64,000 bases of DNA from Fulvivirga ulvae (GTDB lineage: Bacteria > Bacteroidota > Bacteroidia > Cytophagales > Cyclobacteriaceae), in assembly GCF_021389975.1 (NCBI RefSeq), contig NZ_CP089981.1:452501-516500 (forward strand). The letters are read 5' to 3'. The translations under genes and the position numbers were made by a program. The notes under the pieces are model-generated. The model worked only from the letters and a program-made list of their open reading frames with translations. It ran no database searches and was not told the origin of the DNA. Each line of letters starts with the position of its first letter. Position 1 is the stretch's first letter. Positions 16,173 to 25,546 of this stretch are shown here, in pieces.

Positions 16173-17231
16173 ATGGAATTTACCGTTAATCAAATAGCAT
16201 CACTTTTAGGTGGTGAAGTAAAAGGTGATGGAGAATTGAAGATTAATATGCTGGCCAAGATTCAGGAAGCAAAAAAAGGCCAGATATCATTTCTCTCTAA
16301 CCTTAAATACGAGAACCACCTCTATAGCACCCGTGCGAGTGCTGTAATAGTAGATAAAGATTTTGACCCCAGGAAACCGGTCGATACTACTTTAATTCTT
16401 GTTGACGACCCGTACTCATCATTTACAGTACTTCTTGAAGAGTACCACAAATTTATCAGCTTTCAAAAATCAGGTATCGAAGAGCCCTGTTATATAGGCA
16501 AAGACAGTCAAATTGGCGAAGATGTTTATCGCGGTGCCTTTTCATACATTGGCAACAATGTAAAAATCGGCAATAATGTGAAAATATACCCACATGCTTA
16601 CATCGGGGACAATGTAACTGTCGGGGATAATACTATAGTAAATTCAGGAGTAAAACTTTATGCCAATACAATCATTGGCAACAACTGTGTATTGCACTCG
16701 GGTGTGGTAATAGGAAGTGATGGCTTCGGCTTTGCCCCCCAGGACGATGGTACATACAAAACCATCCCTCAAATGGGCAATGTAATAGTAGGCGACAATG
16801 TAGATATCGGGGCTAATACGGTTATAGATTGTGCTACTTTCCATGGAGACTCCACGAGAATCCACAGTGGGGTCAAACTGGATAATCTTATTCAGATCGC
16901 CCATAATGTTGAAATTGGCAAGAACACGGTGATTGCAGCACAATCCGGCGTAAGCGGCTCTACCATCATTGGTGAAAATTGTGTTATCGCCGGACAGGTT
17001 GGGATCGCCGGTCATATTGTACTGGCTAATAAAACCTCTATTGGCGCCAAGGCAGGCCTGGGAAAATCAATTAAGGAAGAGAATGCCAAACTCATGGGCA
17101 GCCCCGCCTTTGATGTGAAAGATTTCTACCGCTCGTATGCTGCATTTAAAAATCTCCCCGATTTAAATGCCAAATTGAAGCAACTTGAAGAAAAAGTACT
17201 AAATTTGCCGACATTTCAGGAAAAGCAGTAA
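16173..17231 (+). CDS. lpxD: UDP-3-O-acylglucosamine N-acyltransferase
   Basis: LpxD adds the N-linked acyl chain to UDP-3-O-acyl-glucosamine in lipid A synthesis. The 352-residue product has the N-terminal uridine-binding domain (MEFTVNQIASLLGGEV), a long left-handed beta helix of hexapeptide repeats (IGNNVKIGNN and similar) and the catalytic-region IQIAHNVEIG. ATG 16173 is preferred over a TTG eight codons earlier because the family begins with this segment. The stop overlaps the next start as TAATG. Confidence 0.94.
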   Translation: MEFTVNQIASLLGGEVKGDGELKINMLAKIQEAKKGQISFLSNLKYENHLYSTRASAVIVDKDFDPRKPVDTTLILVDDPYSSFTVLLEEYHKFISFQKSGIEEPCYIGKDSQIGEDVYRGAFSYIGNNVKIGNNVKIYPHAYIGDNVTVGDNTIVNSGVKLYANTIIGNNCVLHSGVVIGSDGFGFAPQDDGTYKTIPQMGNVIVGDNVDIGANTVIDCATFHGDSTRIHSGVKLDNLIQIAHNVEIGKNTVIAAQSGVSGSTIIGENCVIAGQVGIAGHIVLANKTSIGAKAGLGKSIKEENAKLMGSPAFDVKDFYRSYAAFKNLPDLNAKLKQLEEKVLNLPTFQEKQ

Positions 17232-18625
17232 TGAATATCAAACAACACACTATAAAAAAATCCGTGACACTTTCCGGAGTGGGTTTGCATACCGGCGTGG
17301 AAACAAATATGACCTTTCTTCCGGCTAAACCGGGACATGGTATAAAGTTTCAGAGGATTGACCTCGAAGGTCAGCCGGTGGTAGACGCAGACGTTGATAA
17401 TGTGGTAGATCTCTCAAGGGGAACTACTATAGAGCAAAGTGGTGCACGGATAAGCACAGTTGAACATACCTTAGCCGCTTTGGTAGGCCTTCAAATTGAT
17501 AACGTACTTATCCAGCTTGATGGCCCCGAACCTCCTATTATGGATGGTAGTTCAAAACAGTTTGTTGATATTCTTAATGAAGCAGGCACAGAAGAGCAAA
17601 ATGCCCTTCGGGATTTTTATGAGGTTCAGGACAGCATATTTTACAGAGAACCTGCAAGAGATGTCGAAATAGCGGCTCTTCCACTTGATGACTACAGGGT
17701 AACAGTTATGATTGATTATAACTCCCCCGTACTGGGAAGCCAACATGCTTCGCTAACCGATATCAGTCAGTTTGAAAAAGAAATAGCCTCCTGCAGGACT
17801 TTCTGCTTCCTGCATGAACTGGAAATGCTACATAAACACAACCTGATAAAAGGTGGTGATTTGAATAACGCCATAGTTGTTGTTGATCGTGTGGTAAAGG
17901 AAGAGGAACTCGAAAGCCTCGCTTCTCTTTTTAACAAACCAAAAGTAGAAGTTAAAAAAGAGGGTATACTCAACAATGTTGAATTAAGGTACCGCAACGA
18001 GCCTGCAAGACACAAGTTACTTGATGTGATGGGCGATCTTGCTCTTGCGGGTAAGCCTATAAAAGCCCAGATACTTGCTGCACGCCCAGGTCATGCGGCC
18101 AATGTGGCATTTGCAAAAAAATTAAAACGGGCAATGGAGACTTCTGCCAAACAAAATGCTCCAAAGTATAACCCGAGTTTACCTCCTGTATTAGATATCA
18201 ATCAGATATCAAACATACTGCCCCACAGATACCCTTTTCTACTCATAGATAAAATCATACATTTAGATGAGGAAAGCGTATCCGGAGTTAAAAATGTAAC
18301 CTTGAACGAGCACTTTTTCATGGGACACTTCCCTGGCAACCCTGTCATGCCTGGAGTTTTACAGGTAGAAGCTATGGCTCAGATAGGCGGTATCCTGGTT
18401 CTTAACACAGTTCCCGACCCTGAAAATTACTGGACTTACTTCCTGGGAATAGAGAACTTCAGATTTAGAAAAATGGTGCTCCCCGGAGACACGCTGGTAA
18501 TAAAGTGTGATCTGCTGGCACCGATTAAAAGGGGAATAGCAAAAATGACCGGAAGGGCATTTGTAGGAAACACGCTGGTATGTGAAGGAACGATGACCGC
18601 CAGCATAGTAAGGAAAGACTCATGA
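17231..18625 (+). CDS. lpxC/fabZ: LpxC-FabZ fusion: UDP-3-O-acyl-GlcNAc deacetylase / hydroxyacyl-ACP dehydratase
   Basis: A two-enzyme fusion of 464 residues, characteristic of Bacteroidota. Residues 1 to about 310 are LpxC, the zinc deacetylase committing to lipid A synthesis (EHTLAAL with zinc-ligand His79, DGSSKQFVD, HKLLDVMGDLAL). Residues from about 325 are FabZ, the 3-hydroxyacyl-ACP dehydratase of fatty acid elongation (LPHRYPFLLID, GHFPGNPVMPGVLQVE). Fusion links the enzymes that compete for the 3-hydroxyacyl-ACP pool. Overlaps are one base with lpxD and four bases (ATGA) with lpxA. Confidence 0.96.
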   Translation: MNIKQHTIKKSVTLSGVGLHTGVETNMTFLPAKPGHGIKFQRIDLEGQPVVDADVDNVVDLSRGTTIEQSGARISTVEHTLAALVGLQIDNVLIQLDGPEPPIMDGSSKQFVDILNEAGTEEQNALRDFYEVQDSIFYREPARDVEIAALPLDDYRVTVMIDYNSPVLGSQHASLTDISQFEKEIASCRTFCFLHELEMLHKHNLIKGGDLNNAIVVVDRVVKEEELESLASLFNKPKVEVKKEGILNNVELRYRNEPARHKLLDVMGDLALAGKPIKAQILAARPGHAANVAFAKKLKRAMETSAKQNAPKYNPSLPPVLDINQISNILPHRYPFLLIDKIIHLDEESVSGVKNVTLNEHFFMGHFPGNPVMPGVLQVEAMAQIGGILVLNTVPDPENYWTYFLGIENFRFRKMVLPGDTLVIKCDLLAPIKRGIAKMTGRAFVGNTLVCEGTMTASIVRKDS

Positions 18626-19401
18626 ACCAACCATTAGCATATATTCATCCTCAGGCTAAAATTGCCAGAAATGTAGTTATTGAACCATTTTCTACCATCC
18701 ATAAGAATGTAACTATAGATGAGGGGACATGGATTGGGCCGAATGTGACCATATTTGAAGGTGCCCGAATTGGAAAGAATGTTAAGATTTTTCCCGGAGC
18801 CTCAATCTCAGCTGTACCGCAGGATCTCAAATACAAGGGTGAGGAAACAGAAACTTTCATTGGCGACAATACGGTCATCCGGGAATATGTAACAATCAGC
18901 CGGGGTACCGATGACAGAGACAAAACTGAAATAGGCAGTAATTGCCTGCTCATGGCTTACGTTCACGTGGCCCATGACTGCATCATTGGCAACAACTGCA
19001 TTATTGCCAATGCGGTACAAATTGCAGGGCATGTCACTGTGAATGACTACGCTATTATAGGGGGCTCAAGCGCCATCCATCAGTTTGTTAAAGTGGGCGC
19101 TCACACCATGCTTTCTGGTGGATCATTAGTAAGAAAAGATGTACCTCCATACACCAAAGCGGCAAGAGAACCACTTACGTACTGCGGTATCAATTCAATT
19201 GGCCTGAGACGCAGAGGTTTTTCTTCCGAAAAAATAAATGAAATTCAGGAGATATACAGATACGTTTTCCTTAAAGGTTTAAATAACTCCAAGGCTCTTG
19301 ATCTGGTAGAACTGGAGCTTGCACCTTCAAAAGAACGTGACGAAATCATTAACTTTATAAGAAGCTCCGATCGCGGCGTAATGAAAGGTTATTCTTATTA
19401 A
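18622..19401 (+). CDS. lpxA: UDP-N-acetylglucosamine acyltransferase
   Basis: LpxA transfers a 3-hydroxyacyl chain to UDP-GlcNAc, the first step of lipid A synthesis. The 259-residue product has a hexapeptide-repeat beta helix, the catalytic-region VHVAHDCIIGNN, the IIGGSSAIHQFVKVG segment and the C-terminal helical part (GLRRRGFSSEKI). It is translationally coupled to lpxC-fabZ through ATGA. Confidence 0.95.
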   Translation: MNQPLAYIHPQAKIARNVVIEPFSTIHKNVTIDEGTWIGPNVTIFEGARIGKNVKIFPGASISAVPQDLKYKGEETETFIGDNTVIREYVTISRGTDDRDKTEIGSNCLLMAYVHVAHDCIIGNNCIIANAVQIAGHVTVNDYAIIGGSSAIHQFVKVGAHTMLSGGSLVRKDVPPYTKAAREPLTYCGINSIGLRRRGFSSEKINEIQEIYRYVFLKGLNNSKALDLVELELAPSKERDEIINFIRSSDRGVMKGYSY

Positions 19402-19418
19402 AGCTAATCAGGTCCCGT

Positions 19419-20045
19419 ATGGATGTATCCCTTCAAAATCTGGCAAAGAGATATAATAAAGAGTGGATATTCAAGGGACTTAGCTACGAACTGAAAACCG
19501 GGGAAAGCTACGCGCTGACAGGTTCAAACGGCAGTGGAAAGTCCACATTATTACAAATTATATCAGGATATCACCTGCCTTCCGCAGGTAATATAATATA
19601 TAAGGGCCAAGGCGGACTGATAGCTCAGGAAGAGGTATTTCAGCATATTTCTATTGCAACACCTTACATGGAGCTTATTGAGGAGTTTACCCTTAAAGAA
19701 CATCTTGATTTTCACTTCAAATTCAGAAAGATGAGAGAGGGCTTTACCATTGACAAGATCATGGAAAGCTGCCTTTTATTGGGCGCAAGAAATAAATACA
19801 TCAAAAATTTTTCATCCGGTATGAAGCAGAGGCTAAAACTTGCACTTTCCTTTTACACCGAAAGTGACCTTGTATTGCTTGATGAACCGACTTCGAACCT
19901 GGATAGGCAGGGTACTGACTGGTACCAGGAAAGGATGAGACAATTAAGGAAGACTAATGCCACTATTCTTATTGCATCAAATCAAGAATATGAATACGAG
20001 GAATTTTGTATGCAATACATTGATATGCTGAAATATAAGTATTAG
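19419..20045 (+). CDS. ABC transporter ATP-binding protein, lone
   Basis: A 208-residue ABC ATPase. Walker A is GSNGSGKST (residues 35-43), the signature is FSSGMKQRLKLAL and Walker B is LVLLDEPTS. No permease gene lies next to it. It follows lpxA by 17 bases, so it is probably cotranscribed with the lipid A genes; a role in export of an envelope component is possible but not shown. ABC2-type systems such as CcmA or heme exporters have similar small ATPases. Confidence 0.85.
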   Translation: MDVSLQNLAKRYNKEWIFKGLSYELKTGESYALTGSNGSGKSTLLQIISGYHLPSAGNIIYKGQGGLIAQEEVFQHISIATPYMELIEEFTLKEHLDFHFKFRKMREGFTIDKIMESCLLLGARNKYIKNFSSGMKQRLKLALSFYTESDLVLLDEPTSNLDRQGTDWYQERMRQLRKTNATILIASNQEYEYEEFCMQYIDMLKYKY

Positions 20046-20124
20046 GGGTTACCATTCTTTACCTGTATATATTTATCCAAAATTGGAATAATATTATCAA
20101 AATATTCATTATTTTAGCCGGATG

Positions 20125-20157
20125 TTTGAATAACAAAATAAAAAATTTTTATCTTTC
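20125..20157 (+). promoter_or_regulatory. candidate promoter of the lipoprotein gene
   Basis: TTTG (20125-20128), 21 bases, then TATCTTTC (20150-20157), one mismatch from TAnnTTTG. It is placed 36 bases upstream of the lipoprotein start. Confidence 0.4.
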
Positions 20158-20192
20158 AAACTCATAATTTTAGTATTGTAAACTTAGTATTA

Positions 20193-20648
20193 ATGAAAAA
20201 TCTAACCTACTTATTTAGTGCAGTTATTCTGCTAGTGGTATTAACAACAATAGGTTGTAAAAAAGATGATGATCCAGGACTTTCGGAAGAGGAGCAACAA
20301 TTAGAAGCATTAGCGGGAACTTGGGTTGCCACTACTGTTAATGACGGTGTTCAAGACAGGCAAGACTATGACGGTTTTACCCTTACCATCAATAAGGAAT
20401 TAACCTACTCAACAGCAGGTGGACCTGATCTGCTCCCAATGCCTGAAGCCTCAGATTTTGTTTTTGGTACTAATGTAAAAAGCAGTATAGTTATTAACCC
20501 TTCAGATGCTAATATAGCTGCTACATACTCTATAGCTGCTGACGGATCAACACTAACCGTATCATTTACTTATAGCGGTAATGGTTTTGACAACACAAGA
20601 ACTAACAGTGTAAACGGAAGCTGGACATTTACTTTCTCAAAACAGTAA
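20193..20648 (+). CDS. lipocalin-like lipoprotein
   Basis: A 151-residue predicted lipoprotein. A hydrophobic signal is followed by the lipobox TTIGC with the lipidated cysteine at about residue 22, then an acidic linker (KKDDDPG). The body is short beta strands beginning LAGTWVAT, resembling lipocalin-like or META-type surface lipoproteins. No function can be assigned. It is monocistronic and closed by a strong terminator. Confidence 0.75.
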   Translation: MKNLTYLFSAVILLVVLTTIGCKKDDDPGLSEEEQQLEALAGTWVATTVNDGVQDRQDYDGFTLTINKELTYSTAGGPDLLPMPEASDFVFGTNVKSSIVINPSDANIAATYSIAADGSTLTVSFTYSGNGFDNTRTNSVNGSWTFTFSKQ

Positions 20649-20661
20649 GAAAGAACTTTAT

Positions 20662-20710
20662 AATCATAAAAAAGCGACCTTTGAAATTCAAAGGTCGCTT
20701 TTTTATGATT
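20662..20710. terminator. strong bidirectional terminator
   Basis: A perfect 24-base inverted repeat with a one-base centre, including GCGACCTTTGAA flanked by A6 and T6 runs. It sits between the convergent lipoprotein and mutS2 genes and can serve both. Confidence 0.92.
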
Positions 20711-20727
20711 GATCCATACTCCGGATA

Positions 20728-23115
20728 CTATTTTAACTCAATTACGCTAATACCTGCCCCACCTCTTTCCACATGTTCATCATTAATTGAGGCCACTAAT
20801 CCCGAATCCTTCAAGTAGTTCCTGATCAGGTCACGTAACACACCATTGCCCTTACCATGTAGTATCCTGATCTCCGGCATATTGAAAAGTAGGGCATCAT
20901 CAATAAACTTGTCAACAAGCCCCAAAACCTCTTCAGCCCGTTTCCCTCTTACATCTAACGTAGAGCTGAACTCAGCAAGCTTCTGGTTCAGGTTCATTCC
21001 TGATGAGCTCCTTGCCGGATTTTTCTTAGCCTGCTTTGCCATACCCTTCGAAATTTTCTCCAGCCGTTTGATCTTAACCATAGTCTTCAGGTCGCCCACC
21101 AACACCTCTGCATCTTTACCCCTGATATCAAGTACTTCACCCACTACATCCTTATCAGTAATTCTCACATGGTCTCCTACTTCTACCTTTCCGGGAATTA
21201 CCTTAAGCTTCATGTGCTCTTCAATAATTTCCTCCGGACTCACCCGTTCCTTCAACTGACCTAATCTTTCTCTTACCCTTTTAGTTTCTTTTTTCTCCGC
21301 TTTATTTTCACGGATATGCCTTATTGTTTTCTCTATCTCCTTGTTGGTACTTGATAATATTTGAGCGGCCTCTTTCTTTGCAGAATCAATAATTTCCTTT
21401 TTCCGATTTTCTAACTGATTATAAAGCTGGTCATACTTGTTTTTGAGATTCTTAACAAACTGCTCTGTCTCCCGTGCTTCCCTTTCCCTACGAATAATTT
21501 CCTGTTCTTGTCGCTCCAGCTTAAGGATAAGGTCGTCCACATTCATGGATTTGCTTCCGGCCACACCTCTGGCATATTCAATGATCTGGGGCGGTAAACC
21601 TATTTTCTTAGCAATCTCCAATGAAAAGGAGCTACCGGGTTTACCAATTTCAAGTTCATATAATGGCTCCAGGTTTTGCATATCAAACTTCATAGCACCA
21701 TTCGCTACGCCTTCCTTCTGACCTGCATAGTGCTTTATATTGCTATAGTGTGTAGTAATAACACCATTACTTTGTTCCTCTACAAGTTTGTCAAGTATAG
21801 CTTCGGCTATAGCTCCTCCAAAATGGGGGTCAGTACCTGTACCAAATTCATCTATGAGGCAAAGTGTCTTTCTATCCGTATGCTTCAAAAAGAACCTCAT
21901 ATTGGTCAGGTGGGAGCTATAAGTACTCAGGTCATTTTCAATGGACTGCTCATCCCCTATGTCTATAAAAATGTTTTCAAATATTCCTGCCACTGACCCT
22001 TCACCTAACGGCACCAGTAAGCCACTTTGTAACATATACTGGATTAATCCAACTGTTTTAAGACAAACAGATTTACCTCCTGCATTTGGCCCTGAAATGA
22101 TGATCACCCTTTGCCCGTCTTCCAAACCGATATCCAAAGGCACTACTTTTCGACCTGTTTTTTCATAGGCAAGGAACAATAACGGGTGCCGCGCCTTTCT
22201 CCATTTCATGTTCCTGTCATTGTTAACCTCCGGCATCAGGGCCTGCATCTCAATAGCTAAGCGTGCCTTTGCCCTAATGAAGTCGATCAAAGATAAGAAT
22301 TGATATGCCTTTCTGATATCTTCAAGGTTCTCCCGCAAAAGGTCGGTAAGCGCAGTCAGAATTCGAATAACTTCCCGCTTTTCGGCACTTTCAAGTTCTC
22401 TTATTTCATTGTTCCCCTCCAACACCTCCGCAGGTTCCAAAAAAACTGTTTGTCCTGTCGATGACTCGTCGTGCACAAAACCTTTTATCCTTCTTTTATA
22501 TTCAGCAATAATAGGTATTACCATTCTCCCATCCCTGATAGTCATGGAAGCTCCTTCCGGCACATAGCCGTCTTTAACAGCATTTTTATAAATACTATTG
22601 AGTGTCCTCCTGACCTGGGCATGCTTAGACTTCAGTTGTTGTCTCACTTCAGCCAGCTTCTCACTTGCCGAATCCTTCACATAGCCATTTTCATCAATCT
22701 TTTCACTGATTTTTTTGCATATACTTTCATCAAACTGCACCATACCGGTGAGCATATGTAGCTGTGGAAACTCCTGCGAACGCTTACGCAAAAACCGGTC
22801 GCAAGACAGGATCGTCTGCAACGACCTGTTGATGTTCAGAAACTCCTCTTCCAAAAGAAACATTCCTTCGGTTTTAGATCTCTCAAGGGCCGATGAAACA
22901 TCAAGAAAATAATTTGAGGGAAATGGTTCGCTCGCCACCAGTATCTTCATAAACTCCTCTGTTTGCAAGAGCAGCTTTCTGATGTGGTCCGGGTTATTGC
23001 CCAGGGCTATCTTGTCAACAATACCTGCCCCCAGGTTGGAGAGGCATTTTTCCTTTAATAACAGTCTTATTTTATCAAAGCCTAGCTTGGCCTCTATATC
23101 TTTTGGGTAAAGCAT
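20728..23115 (-). CDS. mutS2: endonuclease MutS2
   Basis: A 795-residue MutS2, related to MutS but linked to recombination suppression and ribosome-collision rescue. It has a core and lever region, ATPase Walker A GPNAGGKS near residue 335, LIDEFGTGTDP (Walker B), a long coiled-coil region rich in K/E at about 515-630, and a C-terminal Smr nuclease domain (LDVRGKRAEE, ILHGKGNGVLR). The start overlaps the preceding lipoprotein stop as TAATG. Confidence 0.94.
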   Translation of the reverse strand: MLYPKDIEAKLGFDKIRLLLKEKCLSNLGAGIVDKIALGNNPDHIRKLLLQTEEFMKILVASEPFPSNYFLDVSSALERSKTEGMFLLEEEFLNINRSLQTILSCDRFLRKRSQEFPQLHMLTGMVQFDESICKKISEKIDENGYVKDSASEKLAEVRQQLKSKHAQVRRTLNSIYKNAVKDGYVPEGASMTIRDGRMVIPIIAEYKRRIKGFVHDESSTGQTVFLEPAEVLEGNNEIRELESAEKREVIRILTALTDLLRENLEDIRKAYQFLSLIDFIRAKARLAIEMQALMPEVNNDRNMKWRKARHPLLFLAYEKTGRKVVPLDIGLEDGQRVIIISGPNAGGKSVCLKTVGLIQYMLQSGLLVPLGEGSVAGIFENIFIDIGDEQSIENDLSTYSSHLTNMRFFLKHTDRKTLCLIDEFGTGTDPHFGGAIAEAILDKLVEEQSNGVITTHYSNIKHYAGQKEGVANGAMKFDMQNLEPLYELEIGKPGSSFSLEIAKKIGLPPQIIEYARGVAGSKSMNVDDLILKLERQEQEIIRREREARETEQFVKNLKNKYDQLYNQLENRKKEIIDSAKKEAAQILSSTNKEIEKTIRHIRENKAEKKETKRVRERLGQLKERVSPEEIIEEHMKLKVIPGKVEVGDHVRITDKDVVGEVLDIRGKDAEVLVGDLKTMVKIKRLEKISKGMAKQAKKNPARSSSGMNLNQKLAEFSSTLDVRGKRAEEVLGLVDKFIDDALLFNMPEIRILHGKGNGVLRDLIRNYLKDSGLVASINDEHVERGGAGISVIELK

Positions 23116-23537
23116 TATTTTCCTTCTTCCTTCGTATCTTTTTTCTCTTCTTTCTCTTTCCCGCCTCTCTCATCACGGACCTCTTCTTTTTCTCTCTGCT
23201 CCTTCAATCGCTGCTCGCGTAGGTTGAGGCTGTCCAGCAAAATGCTGTAAATCTCTTCCAGTTGCCTGGGGTGATTATAATAGTAAGTCATACTACGGTG
23301 ATAAGCTGAGTCGGTTACCTGATGCTGGTTAAAAAGTTCGCCTTCATACACTTTAAATATTGCCATGGAAGAGTCTCTGCTTAACCTCAGATTATTCACC
23401 CTGCTTTCTCCGATGTAGATATCGATCAGCAGAGGTATCATTTTCTCTTTGGGCAAGAGGTCTTTTGGTACCTTATCTTCTTTTGAACATGCTACCACTA
23501 GCAGGACATAACATATTATCAATATTTTCGTTTTCAT
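23115..23537 (-). CDS. DUF4296-type lipoprotein
   Basis: A 140-residue lipoprotein: the signal MKTKILIICYVLLVVAC ends in a lipobox cysteine, and the mature part has the DUF4296 pattern (LLPKEKMIPLLIDIYIGE, then YHRSMTYYYNHP). The tail is a run of Lys and Glu. An ATG three codons upstream is also possible. It is coupled to mutS2 by TAATG. Function is unknown; the family is largely confined to Bacteroidota. Confidence 0.78.
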   Translation of the reverse strand: MKTKILIICYVLLVVACSKEDKVPKDLLPKEKMIPLLIDIYIGESRVNNLRLSRDSSMAIFKVYEGELFNQHQVTDSAYHRSMTYYYNHPRQLEEIYSILLDSLNLREQRLKEQREKEEVRDERGGKEKEEKKDTKEEGK

Positions 23538-23763
23538 TGGAGCCATTTTATAAGGGCATCATGTATTATTCAATACAAAAAGCTTCTGTTTTTAAAATTT
23601 TAATATTACAATGCAGGTTTTACGTGCATATTATTATCGGGGTTATACTTTTGAAGTATTCGATCATCCATTAATAAGGTAAATATTCCTGTCAAGGAAA
23701 TCATTTTTTCATGAAAGGAATATTCATCAACTTTGTTATAATTTTATAGCCAAAATTGAGCCA

Positions 23764-24642
23764 ATGAAGGATCTCTTAAAAAAGCTACGAAAATACGAAA
23801 TACAAATCAGAAAGGCTATTAACAGCCAGATGCAAGGGGACTTTCATTCAATTTTTAAAGGGTCGGGTCTGGAATTTGACGATGTGAGATCATACCAATA
23901 TGGGGATGATATCCGTACAATTGACTGGAACGTAAGCGCAAAAGGCCATGGTACTTTTGTAAAAACCTTTAAGGAAGAGAAAGAACAAACCATCTTTTTT
24001 ATCCTGGATGTAAGCGGATCTCAGGAGATAGGAAGCAAGGGAAGGCAAAAGATGGATATTGGAAAAGAAATCTGCGGTGTACTCTCCCTCTCTGCAGCAA
24101 AAGAGGGCAGCAAAGTAGGCTTAATATGCTTTTCTGACCGGAAGGAGAAATATATAAAACCAAGAAAGGGGCCTCAGCTTGCCTATGAGATTGTACATAC
24201 CCTTGTACACCTTAAGCCCCAATCTCAACAGACTGATCTCAGCAAAGCTATCCTGTTCACGCTCAACACCATCAAACGTCGAAGTGTGATCGTATTTATT
24301 TCTGATTTCATCGATGAGGGTTACCACCACAACCTCAAAGGACTGGCAAAAAAACATGACCTTGTTATGGTGAGGATTACAGATAAGCGGGAGACAAAGC
24401 TTCCAAAGCTGGGCATAATTCCCATCTATGAAAAGGAGAGTAAAGAAACGATATGGGTCAATACTTCCTTTGGCAATTTCAGGTCAAGAATTAAAGAAAA
24501 CTATGCTGAGAATGAGGAGTATCTCACTAAATTCGCAAAGCGTCATCAAATCAACTTTGTGACGATTGATACGGAAGAAGACTATGTTCCTAAACTTCTG
24601 AAACTATTTAAAATAAGAAATAAAACTTTAAAGAGTGTATAA
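23764..24642 (+). CDS. DUF58 domain protein (Bat/MoxR-associated)
   Basis: A 292-residue DUF58 protein with the motif YQYGDDIRTIDWNVSAK and a degenerate von Willebrand A-like fold (FFILDVSGSQ). DUF58 genes usually sit directly behind a MoxR AAA+ ATPase and in front of VWA genes. Here the VWA neighbour is present, but no MoxR lies upstream; a mutS2-linked lipoprotein on the other strand occupies that place. It overlaps the next gene by eight bases. Confidence 0.88.
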   Translation: MKDLLKKLRKYEIQIRKAINSQMQGDFHSIFKGSGLEFDDVRSYQYGDDIRTIDWNVSAKGHGTFVKTFKEEKEQTIFFILDVSGSQEIGSKGRQKMDIGKEICGVLSLSAAKEGSKVGLICFSDRKEKYIKPRKGPQLAYEIVHTLVHLKPQSQQTDLSKAILFTLNTIKRRSVIVFISDFIDEGYHHNLKGLAKKHDLVMVRITDKRETKLPKLGIIPIYEKESKETIWVNTSFGNFRSRIKENYAENEEYLTKFAKRHQINFVTIDTEEDYVPKLLKLFKIRNKTLKSV

Positions 24643-25546
24643 AGGAATAGTAAGAGGCCTTCTACCGGTTTTATTTTTTGTTGCATTCAATGCTAAGGCT
24701 CAGCAAATTAAACCGCAGGGGCAGTTTTTAAGTGATAGTATTAAAATCGGAGTACCGATAGGGTATTCTCTTTCAGTCAAATATCCCAGAGGTATGGACA
24801 TTGTGTTCCCGGACTCTCTGTATAATTATGCCCCTTATGAGTTAGACCATAAGCGGTATTTCCCGACGCAATCAGACAGTACACATAGCTATGACAGCGC
24901 CGTGTATTACCTCACTTCTTTCGAAATAGATAGTGTACAGCAACTTAAGCTGCCTGTATTTGTACTTCATGGAAAGGACAGCACTGCGGTTTATCCTGAA
25001 ACGGATGCCGTTATTCTGCAACAGTTGGTTGCGGAAATCCCGGACTCTGTAGCTGTAGAGGCTATGCCCTTAAAGGAAAATACCACATACAAAAGCGTAC
25101 GGACCCACTTCAACTACCCTTATTTCATTATCGGAGCAGCCATTCTGATTATTCTTGTTATTCTTTTCTTCGTGATATTTGGAGGCAGATTAAGGAAGCA
25201 TTTCAAGCTCAGAAGGCTGAAAAGGATACATGAGAAATTTATAGAAAAGTACGACGCACTGGTACTAGATGATAAAGAGACAGAAAAAAATAAGGCAGAA
25301 AAAGTATTGCTGCTATGGAAAAGGTACCTCGAAAAACTTGAGTCAAAGCCGTATACTCAGTTGACAACAAAAGAAATTATTCAGTTTTATAAACCTGAAA
25401 ATATAGCAGAGTCATTGAAAGCCCTGGACAGGGTCATTTATGGAAACTTAGGGGTAAACGGTGAGATTATGATGCAATACACTGCGCTTAAAAAATACTC
25501 TCAGGAGAAATTTATGGCTAAAGTAGAGGAGGTAAAGCATGGATGA
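24635..25546 (+). CDS. membrane protein of the DUF58/VWA (Bat) cluster
   Basis: A 303-residue protein with an N-terminal signal (ending near FNAKAQ), a periplasmic beta-rich domain of about 140 residues, one transmembrane helix at about residues 168-188 (IIGAAILIILVILFFVIF) and a basic, helical cytoplasmic tail. The layout fits the middle protein found between DUF58 and BatA in Bacteroidota. The start is GTG 24635, overlapping the DUF58 stop; the stop overlaps the next ATG by eight bases. Exact function is unknown. Confidence 0.7.
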   Translation: MYKGIVRGLLPVLFFVAFNAKAQQIKPQGQFLSDSIKIGVPIGYSLSVKYPRGMDIVFPDSLYNYAPYELDHKRYFPTQSDSTHSYDSAVYYLTSFEIDSVQQLKLPVFVLHGKDSTAVYPETDAVILQQLVAEIPDSVAVEAMPLKENTTYKSVRTHFNYPYFIIGAAILIILVILFFVIFGGRLRKHFKLRRLKRIHEKFIEKYDALVLDDKETEKNKAEKVLLLWKRYLEKLESKPYTQLTTKEIIQFYKPENIAESLKALDRVIYGNLGVNGEIMMQYTALKKYSQEKFMAKVEEVKHG

